From Hydrogenothermaceae bacterium (GTDB lineage Bacteria > Aquificota > Aquificia > Aquificales > Hydrogenothermaceae): a stretch of 11,129 nucleotides of DNA. This document shows positions 6,509 to 11,129 of the stretch, in pieces. The number at the start of each line of letters is the position of its first letter. The first letter of the stretch is position 1. The notes below the pieces were generated by a model. That model searched no databases. It saw nothing but the letters and a program-made list of their open reading frames with translations, and was not told the DNA's origin. Location: NCBI GenBank assembly GCA_015490675.1, contig WFXI01000027.1:1-11129 (forward strand), given 5' to 3'. A program made the position numbers and the translations under genes.

Positions 6509-7682
6509 CAGTTTCCCCCTTTTGTAATTGCTTTGCTTCTATTTTGCTTATTATTGGTAGTGATATGAAAAATCCAAAAAACACTAAGCTAGCAAATAAA
6601 CCTATCCAGGCATAAACCCCTGAAGGTGGGAGTTTACCTAAGATTGTTAAAACTAGAAAATCTATAACAAATATCCAGAATGCTATCTGGAATAAAGGTC
6701 TATGTTTTCCACTAACAATAGGAGATTTATCAAGCCATGGTAAAAATGCAATTAAAACCATACTTAAAACAAAAGCTATTAGTCCCATGTTTTGACTAAA
6801 GAAAAATCCTCTTAAAACTTCATAGTATGCAAGGAAATACCACTCGGGATATATGTGCTTTGGAGTTTGCATAGAATTTGCTGGTTCAAAATTAACTCTG
6901 TCCATTGCAAAATCAAATTTGAAAAACACAAGATATAAGAAAAATAGTAAAAATACACTCATTACGAAAAACTCTTTAGACATAAAAACAGGCCAGAAAG
7001 GTATTCCTTCTTTTTCTTTATCTATTTTCTTTCCATCTTCATTATTACTTCCAACAACCCTTACTGCAAACAGATGAATTCCTATTGTGATGATTATTAA
7101 AACTGGCAAGAAAACTACATGAAGTGCAAAAAATCTTGTTAAAGTTGCATCTGCTATTGCATAGTCTCCTCTTATCCAGATTACTAAATCTTCTCCAATA
7201 AAAGGAATTTTTTCAAATAGAGTAGTTATAGTCTGTGCTGCCCAGTAAGACATCTGTCCCCAAGGAAGTAAGTACCCAGTAAAAGCTGTAGCTGAAAATA
7301 AAATAAAAAGTATATATCCAGTTAGCCAAACTCCTTCTCTAGGTTTTTTATAAGAACCGTAGTATATACCCCTTGCTATGTGTATATACATAAGTAAAAA
7401 GATAATACTTGCCCCAACTGCGTGCACATGTCTAAAAATCCAGCCAAAAGATACATCCATCATTATTGTTTTATTTACACTGTCAAATGCTAAATTTGCA
7501 TCAGGTTTATAATACATAAGTAGAAACAATCCACTAATAAATAAAATTGCAAAATTAAAAACAAGGAGCATTCCAAAGCTCCAAAGAAAGTTAATATTCT
7601 TAGGAACTTTGTAATCTATCATTAAAACTTTAAAAACTTGTTTTATAGCAAATCTTTCATCTAACCATTCAATAAGCTTCAT
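6495..7682 (-). CDS. petB: Cytochrome b of the cytochrome bc complex
   Basis: This is the quinol-oxidising, di-haem b membrane subunit. At 395 residues it is a full-length fused cytochrome b with about eight membrane helices, not split as in b6f. Haem-ligand histidines are H87 (in RHVHAVGAS) and H101 (before IARGIYYGS) on the second helix, and H188 and H203 on the fourth. The quinol-site motif PEWY is at 279-282, within YPEWYFLAYYEVLRG. The second histidine pair is 15 residues apart, as in cytochrome b6, where mitochondrial cytochrome b has 14. The start ATG 7682 has a strong AGGGGGAAG ribosome site that lies across the end of the Rieske gene, overlapping its reading frame by a few codons' distance only. 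Its own 3' end overlaps petC by 14 bases. The three genes are clearly one operon. Confidence 0.96.
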   Translation of the reverse strand: MKLIEWLDERFAIKQVFKVLMIDYKVPKNINFLWSFGMLLVFNFAILFISGLFLLMYYKPDANLAFDSVNKTIMMDVSFGWIFRHVHAVGASIIFLLMYIHIARGIYYGSYKKPREGVWLTGYILFILFSATAFTGYLLPWGQMSYWAAQTITTLFEKIPFIGEDLVIWIRGDYAIADATLTRFFALHVVFLPVLIIITIGIHLFAVRVVGSNNEDGKKIDKEKEGIPFWPVFMSKEFFVMSVFLLFFLYLVFFKFDFAMDRVNFEPANSMQTPKHIYPEWYFLAYYEVLRGFFFSQNMGLIAFVLSMVLIAFLPWLDKSPIVSGKHRPLFQIAFWIFVIDFLVLTILGKLPPSGVYAWIGLFASLVFFGFFISLPIISKIEAKQLQKGETDERA

Positions 7683-7692
7683 TTTCTTCCCC

Positions 7693-8199
7693 CTATGTAG
7701 ATATTAAAGCTCGATATTCAGGACCTTCTTCACCTAAAACTATTTTTGTTCCTTCCAATTTAAATGGAGGTATATCTAAAGGTCTAGGAGGTGGTCCAAA
7801 TATATTTTCTCCACAGGCATTATACTTTCCACCGTGGCAAGGGCAGTGCCATATATTGTTTTCAGGTTCCCAGTTCGGTATACATCCAAGATGTGTGCAT
7901 ATTCCAATGACTACTGTAAAATCTCCTATATCAGTTCTAATAGTTCTTTTAGGACAGCTTGCATTCATTTCTTTAGTTCTCTTTAAAATAAAGACAGGTT
8001 TTCTTCTCCATTCTATTACTCTGATTTCTCCATCTTTTAATGTTGATAGGTCAAATTCTACAACTCCTGCAGCTTTTACTTCTGGCAAAGGTTCCCATGT
8101 TTTATACATTGCGTAAAGGGTAGCTCCAGCTCCAACTGTAGCCCACCCCCCTATTGCGTAAAGTAAAAAATCCCTTCGGGAAATTTTTTTATCTTCCAT
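7693..8199 (-). CDS. petA: Rieske iron-sulfur protein of the cytochrome bc complex
   Basis: The 168-residue protein carries both halves of the Rieske [2Fe-2S] site: C101-T-H103-L-G-C106 and C119-P-C121-H122-G-G. C101, H103, C119 and H122 would ligate the cluster, and C106-C121 would form the usual stabilising disulfide. A GPPPRPL proline loop follows at 135-141. The N terminus has a twin-arginine motif SRRDFL (7-12) followed by a hydrophobic helix to about residue 32. This fits Tat export of the folded cluster domain with the helix retained as membrane anchor. It takes electrons from quinol at the cytochrome b site and passes them to the c-type subunit. ATG 8199 follows AAGGGGATAAATAGT, a GGGG ribosome site like those of petB and petC. 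It is the first gene of the operon and is transcribed from the divergent intergenic region. Confidence 0.96.
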   Translation of the reverse strand: MEDKKISRRDFLLYAIGGWATVGAGATLYAMYKTWEPLPEVKAAGVVEFDLSTLKDGEIRVIEWRRKPVFILKRTKEMNASCPKRTIRTDIGDFTVVIGICTHLGCIPNWEPENNIWHCPCHGGKYNACGENIFGPPPRPLDIPPFKLEGTKIVLGEEGPEYRALIST

Positions 8200-8239
8200 A
8201 CTATTTATCCCCTTATATCAAAGATAAATTTTTATACTA

Positions 8240-8267
8240 ATTATATAACAATAAGCCATTTTCTAAA
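8240..8267 (-). promoter_or_regulatory. Candidate promoter of the petABC operon
   Basis: On the minus strand a perfect TATAAT lies at 8245-8240, about 40 bases before the petA start. TTTAGA (8267-8262), a 4/6 match to the -35 consensus, lies 16 bases upstream. The divergent region 8200-8292 is almost entirely A/T, so chance matches are common. I could not pick a convincing plus-strand promoter for the lipoprotein gene in it; TATACT (8233-8238) and TAAAAT (8272-8277) are possible -10 elements without good -35 partners. Confidence 0.35.
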
Positions 8268-8310
8268 CTGTTAAAATAATAGGAAAGAGAATTTGCAGAG
8301 GATTTGTAAT

Positions 8311-9315
8311 TTGAAAAAGTTTTTCTCCTATATCTTTTTAGTTTATATAAATTTATTAGTGCTAAGTGGTTGTTCTCAGAAAAAAGTTAGTACCTATTTT
8401 ATAAATCCTCCCAACAATCCAGAAGTTTCTAAATATAAAACAATAGCTTTCTTACCTTTTAAAGGTAAGAATGGAGACCTGTTTTCTCTTGAGCTTGAAT
8501 CGAAGGTTAAAAATTTGTCTATTAATGGTAAACCTATTTTTAAGGTTATTGACAGACAAAACTTAAAAACTATCTTATCTGAGCAAAAGTTGAGTTTATC
8601 TGGATTAGTTGATGAATCAAAGGCTATAAAAATAGGAAAGTTACTTGGAGTTAGTGGAATATGGACAGGAGCTGTTTTAAAAAATAATGTTAGTATCTAT
8701 CCTTTTTATGAAAGAAGGTTTAAATGTTTAGATGAAAAATGTAAAAAAACAAAGGAATATTTAGTTAGGTGTTATAGAAAAGAAGCAAATTTTTCTTTTA
8801 TTGCTAGATTGTTAGATGTTTCTACTGGTGAGGTGGTTTATTCTAAGAATAATAAAGGGTTTGCTTCAGGAGAATACTGTTTAGATAGTGGTTATACTGT
8901 TTCTTCTCAGTATTTGTTAAATCTAGCAAAAGAAAGAGCGATAAAGAAATTTTTGAAAGATATTGCTCCTTATAAAACTTATTATTCTTTAAAAATAAAA
9001 GAGGATATAGAAGGAATTTCTGAAAAAGATGAAGAAACTTTTAAAAATTCTTTAGACTGGATAGATGCAAAAGATTTAAATAAAGCCTGTGATATATGGA
9101 AAAAGCTACTAAAAAAGTATCCTAATAACATTACCCTTTTGTATAATTTAGGTGTGTGTTATGAAACTAAAAATAATTTAACAAAGGCTTATACTTTTTA
9201 CAAAAAGGCATATAATTTACTTTCTAAACCTGATGAAGATGTTATAAATGCTCTAAATAGAATAAAAAAATTACTAAAAAGGCAAAATGTATTACAAAAA
9301 TCTTTTTTGAGGTAA
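8311..9315 (+). CDS. CsgG-like lipoprotein with a C-terminal TPR
   Basis: The N terminus, MKK followed by a hydrophobic stretch and the lipobox L-S-G-C21, marks a lipoprotein, probably outer-membrane anchored. Residues about 40-224 resemble the CsgG/curli-assembly fold: IAFLPFKG, then VIDRQNLKTIL, SLSGLVDES, KIGKLLGVSGIWTGAV, a strand ending ARLLDVSTGEVVYS and a basic helix. Residues about 244-309 form at least one TPR-like helix pair (LLYNLGVCYETKNNLTKA). CsgG itself is a secretion pore, but many CsgG-like proteins have unknown roles, so no secretion function is claimed. Four cysteines (139, 144, 154, 190) lie between core strands. Two TTG starts are possible. I prefer 8311, which has AGAGGA eight bases upstream and gives a standard signal peptide; TTG 8293 would add six residues. 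The M50 gene follows after six bases. Confidence 0.78.
   Translation: MKKFFSYIFLVYINLLVLSGCSQKKVSTYFINPPNNPEVSKYKTIAFLPFKGKNGDLFSLELESKVKNLSINGKPIFKVIDRQNLKTILSEQKLSLSGLVDESKAIKIGKLLGVSGIWTGAVLKNNVSIYPFYERRFKCLDEKCKKTKEYLVRCYRKEANFSFIARLLDVSTGEVVYSKNNKGFASGEYCLDSGYTVSSQYLLNLAKERAIKKFLKDIAPYKTYYSLKIKEDIEGISEKDEETFKNSLDWIDAKDLNKACDIWKKLLKKYPNNITLLYNLGVCYETKNNLTKAYTFYKKAYNLLSKPDEDVINALNRIKKLLKRQNVLQKSFLR
8449..8471. repeat. Perfect 11-base inverted repeat inside the lipoprotein gene
   Basis: TTCTTACCTTT (8449-8459) and AAAGGTAAGAA (8461-8471) are exact reverse complements around a single central T. The palindrome lies about 140 bases into the coding sequence and encodes the conserved FLPFKGKN segment. 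In RNA it could fold as a 9-10 bp hairpin with a short A/U loop. Confidence 0.7.
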
Positions 9316-9321
9316 GAAAGG

Positions 9322-10002
9322 ATGGATTTTAATATAAATCACATTATTTTTATGATACCAGCTTTACTTTTTGCTATGGTTATTCACGAACTTGGACATG
9401 GATTAGTAGCATATAAATTTGGTGATTCTACACCAAAACTTGCAGGAAGATTAACATTAAATCCAATTCCCCATTTAGACCCTATTGGCTCTATTTTGCT
9501 TCCTGCATTACTTATAATTTTCCATTCACCTATACTTTTCGGATGGGCAAAACCTATTCCAATCAATCCATACAATTTCACAAAAATTAATATTCGTTTA
9601 GGTAGTGCTCTTACATCCTTTGCTGGTCCTGCAATGAATTTAATGTCAGCTTTTGTATTTGGTCTATTATTTCAAATTTTATCTTCTAAAAATGCTTTAG
9701 CCTCTATGGCTTCTACTTTAGGGGTTGGTTTTGTAGAAAGTGTTATTTTTCCTCTTTTAATATTTTTTAAATATGCAGTTAGTATAAATGTGATTTTAGC
9801 TATATTTAACCTTCTTCCAATACCTCCTTTAGATGGGGGAAGAATTTTAATGAGCTTGCTACCTCCCCACCTAGAAGTAAAACTTGCAGAGTTTGAAAAT
9901 TATGGATTTATTATTATTATAGTGTTGCTTGTGCTTGGAGTTATAAATTTTGTAATTCTTCCACCGTATTTCTTTCTAGTATCTTTATTTTTAGGAACTT
10001 AA
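9322..10002 (+). CDS. M50 (site-2-protease-type) membrane metalloprotease
   Basis: This 226-residue, multi-helix membrane protein has the zinc-protease motif HELGH at 22-26 in its first hydrophobic segment. The second family motif, NLLPIPPLDGGR, is at 163-174 with D171 as the likely third zinc ligand. Between them are the LNPIPHLDPIGS segment (46-57) and GPAMNL (102-107), both usual in the compact M50 group without a PDZ domain. These proteins cut substrates inside the membrane; the substrate here cannot be told. Full length and intact motifs suggest an active enzyme. The start ATG 9322 follows GAGG (9309-9312) at nine bases spacing, inside the end of the lipoprotein gene. The six-base gap suggests co-transcription with the lipoprotein, and a dehydrogenase gene follows after 20 bases. 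Confidence 0.9.
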   Translation: MDFNINHIIFMIPALLFAMVIHELGHGLVAYKFGDSTPKLAGRLTLNPIPHLDPIGSILLPALLIIFHSPILFGWAKPIPINPYNFTKINIRLGSALTSFAGPAMNLMSAFVFGLLFQILSSKNALASMASTLGVGFVESVIFPLLIFFKYAVSINVILAIFNLLPIPPLDGGRILMSLLPPHLEVKLAEFENYGFIIIIVLLVLGVINFVILPPYFFLVSLFLGT

Positions 10003-10022
10003 TTTTTTCTAGGAGAAGAAGT

Positions 10023-11054
10023 ATGAAAGCAATATATTTTGAGAAACACGGAAACTTCAATGAAATTTTAAAAATAGGAGAACTTCTAAAACCTGAAATC
10101 AATAAAGATGAGGTTTTAATTAAAGTAAAAGCTTTTTCTTTAAACCATCTTGATGTGTGGATAATGGAAGGAAAATATCCTTTTCCTGTTCCTATGCCTC
10201 ATATTATAGCTTCAGATGCTTCTGGAGTTGTTGAGGAGATTGGTGAGTGTGTTGAAAATGTTAAGGTAGGTGATGAAGTAATAATATTCTCAGGAATTTC
10301 CTGTGGAAAATGTGAAGCCTGTATATCAGGAAAAGATAATTTATGTTTAGAATATTTTCCTCTTGGAACAAAAAATCAGGGTGTTGCAGGAGAATATGTA
10401 AAAGTTCCAGCGAGAAATGTGTTTAAGAAACCAGATGGGTTATCATTTGAACAGGCTTCTACAATTTGTATTACATATACAACAATGTGGCATTCTTTAG
10501 TTACCAGAGGTAAGGTAAAAGCTGGAGATTTTGTTTTAATACACGGTGGTGCAAGTGGAGTTGGGACTGCAGGAATACAGATAGCAAAACTATTTGGTGC
10601 AACAGTTATAACTACTGTTGGAGATGACTGGAAAATAGAAAAAGTTAAACAAATTGGTGCTGATTTTGTAATTAATTACAATAAAGAAAATTTTGTAGAA
10701 AAGGTTAAAGAAATAACTAACGGTAATCTTTGTAATATAGTTGTAGACCATATTGGGAAGGCTACATTTAATAAATCTATAGAGGCTGCTAAGAAAGGTG
10801 GCAAAGTTATAACTTTTGGAACTACTACAGGAGCAGATGCAGAAATAAATTTAAGGGCTATTTTTGGTAAAAATTTAGATATACATGGTGTATTTATGGG
10901 AACTAGAGGAGAATTTTTAGACTTTTTAAAATTTTTCCCAAAAAAATTAACCCCTGTAATTGATGAAGTTTTTAAGTTTGAAGATGTAAAAAAAGCTTAT
11001 GAAAAACTTTTAAGTAGACAATTTGTAGGAAAACTTGTTGTTAAGGTAGATTAG
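10023..11054 (+). CDS. MDR-family NAD(P)-dependent dehydrogenase, zinc-binding type
   Basis: The 343-residue protein is a medium-chain dehydrogenase/reductase. The N-terminal GroES-like domain carries the structural zinc cysteines C94, C97, C100 and C108 (CGKCEAC...C). The Rossmann domain has HGGASGVGTAGIQ (174-186) for the cofactor. The catalytic zinc site of alcohol dehydrogenases appears absent: the usual Cys-His-x-Asp reads N41-H-L-D44, and the usual Gly-His-Glu reads A63-S64-D65. This puts it nearer quinone-oxidoreductase/enoyl-reductase-like members than true alcohol dehydrogenases. Substrate and choice of NADH or NADPH are unknown. Start ATG 10023 has AGGAGA at 10011-10016. The next gene follows after 13 bases with its SD overlapping this stop. 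Confidence 0.88.
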   Translation: MKAIYFEKHGNFNEILKIGELLKPEINKDEVLIKVKAFSLNHLDVWIMEGKYPFPVPMPHIIASDASGVVEEIGECVENVKVGDEVIIFSGISCGKCEACISGKDNLCLEYFPLGTKNQGVAGEYVKVPARNVFKKPDGLSFEQASTICITYTTMWHSLVTRGKVKAGDFVLIHGGASGVGTAGIQIAKLFGATVITTVGDDWKIEKVKQIGADFVINYNKENFVEKVKEITNGNLCNIVVDHIGKATFNKSIEAAKKGGKVITFGTTTGADAEINLRAIFGKNLDIHGVFMGTRGEFLDFLKFFPKKLTPVIDEVFKFEDVKKAYEKLLSRQFVGKLVVKVD

Positions 11055-11067
11055 GAGGATAAAGCCA

Positions 11068-11129
11068 ATGAAAACAAAGATTAGAAAAAACATAACTTTA
11101 TCAAAAGAAACTGAAAAAAAATTAAAAGA
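11068..11129 (+). CDS. Start of a small gene, possibly ribbon-helix-helix (3' end outside window)
   Basis: A perfect AGGAGG (11053-11058) overlaps the preceding stop and stands ten bases before ATG 11068, so this is a real start. Only 20 codons are visible, reading MKTKIRKNITL then SKETEKKLK. A short strand with alternating hydrophobics, followed by a lysine/glutamate-rich helix, is how ribbon-helix-helix (CopG- or antitoxin-type) proteins begin, and it resembles the N terminus of the regulator at 3759-5630. The family call is tentative because the second helix lies outside the window. The gene would be co-transcribed with the dehydrogenase. Confidence 0.5.
   Translation, partial: MKTKIRKNITLSKETEKKLK

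Noticed and set aside
6853..7077. Plus-strand 74-codon open frame inside cytochrome b
   Set aside because: It is a shadow of the petB reading frame on the other strand with no independent support.
7856..8116. Plus-strand 86-codon open frame inside the Rieske gene
   Set aside because: It is antisense to conserved cluster-binding sequence, and the translation looks like no known protein.
8200..8292. Riboswitch or small RNA in the divergent intergenic region
   Set aside because: The sequence is short and nearly all A/T, with no stable paired elements visible.
9384..9581. Minus-strand 65-codon open frame inside the M50 protease gene
   Set aside because: It is opposite the HELGH coding region and has no start signals of its own.

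Overview
The window is AT-rich DNA, densely packed with genes and with almost no intergenic space. Three things point to a thermophilic, low-GC member of the Aquificota, perhaps the Hydrogenothermaceae (Sulfurihydrogenibium-like): the lysine/isoleucine-rich proteins, the RecG with a long N-terminal extension, and a Rieske/cytochrome b/di-haem cytochrome c operon of the kind known from Epsilonproteobacteria and Aquificales. This placement is inference from gene content and composition; no rRNA or other marker is present.

Layout. (1) Positions 1-3762, plus strand, are a tight operon: the 3' end of NAD kinase, ispF (isoprenoid precursor synthesis), a small CxxC protein of the DUF1858 type, an unrecognised small membrane protein, and recG. 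Junctions are stop/start overlaps or gaps of 1-9 bases, and two of the genes start with TTG. (2) recG runs into a convergent minus-strand gene with a 4-base overlap. That gene (3759-5630) encodes a ribbon-helix-helix DNA-binding domain followed by PAS, a degenerate GGDEF domain and a degenerate EAL domain. Its 41-base upstream region, extended slightly into the neighbouring gene, holds a good sigma70-type promoter and three copies of the 8-mer TTATTAAC/GTTAATAA, placed as an autoregulatory operator would be. (3) Positions 5672-8199, minus strand, encode the three subunits of a cytochrome bc complex in the order Rieske, cytochrome b, di-haem cytochrome c. Each gene has a strong GGGG-type ribosome binding site. 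(4) A divergent intergenic region of about 100 bases separates this operon from a second plus-strand cluster: a CsgG-like lipoprotein with a C-terminal TPR, an M50 (site-2-protease-type) membrane metalloprotease, an MDR-family dehydrogenase that keeps only its structural zinc site, and the first 20 codons of a gene that may be another ribbon-helix-helix protein.

How the genes fit together. The bc complex is respiratory: it oxidises quinol and passes electrons to periplasmic c-type cytochromes. The RHH-PAS-GGDEF-EAL gene lies directly downstream on the same strand but has its own promoter. It is the most unusual item here. It looks like a one-component sensor/transcription factor in which c-di-GMP turnover domains have lost their catalytic residues and been joined to a DNA-binding module. 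The rest is housekeeping (NAD(P), isoprenoids, DNA repair) or cell-envelope genes of unknown specific role. No RNA gene, CRISPR array or mobile element was seen, and no stretch over 300 bases lacks a gene.
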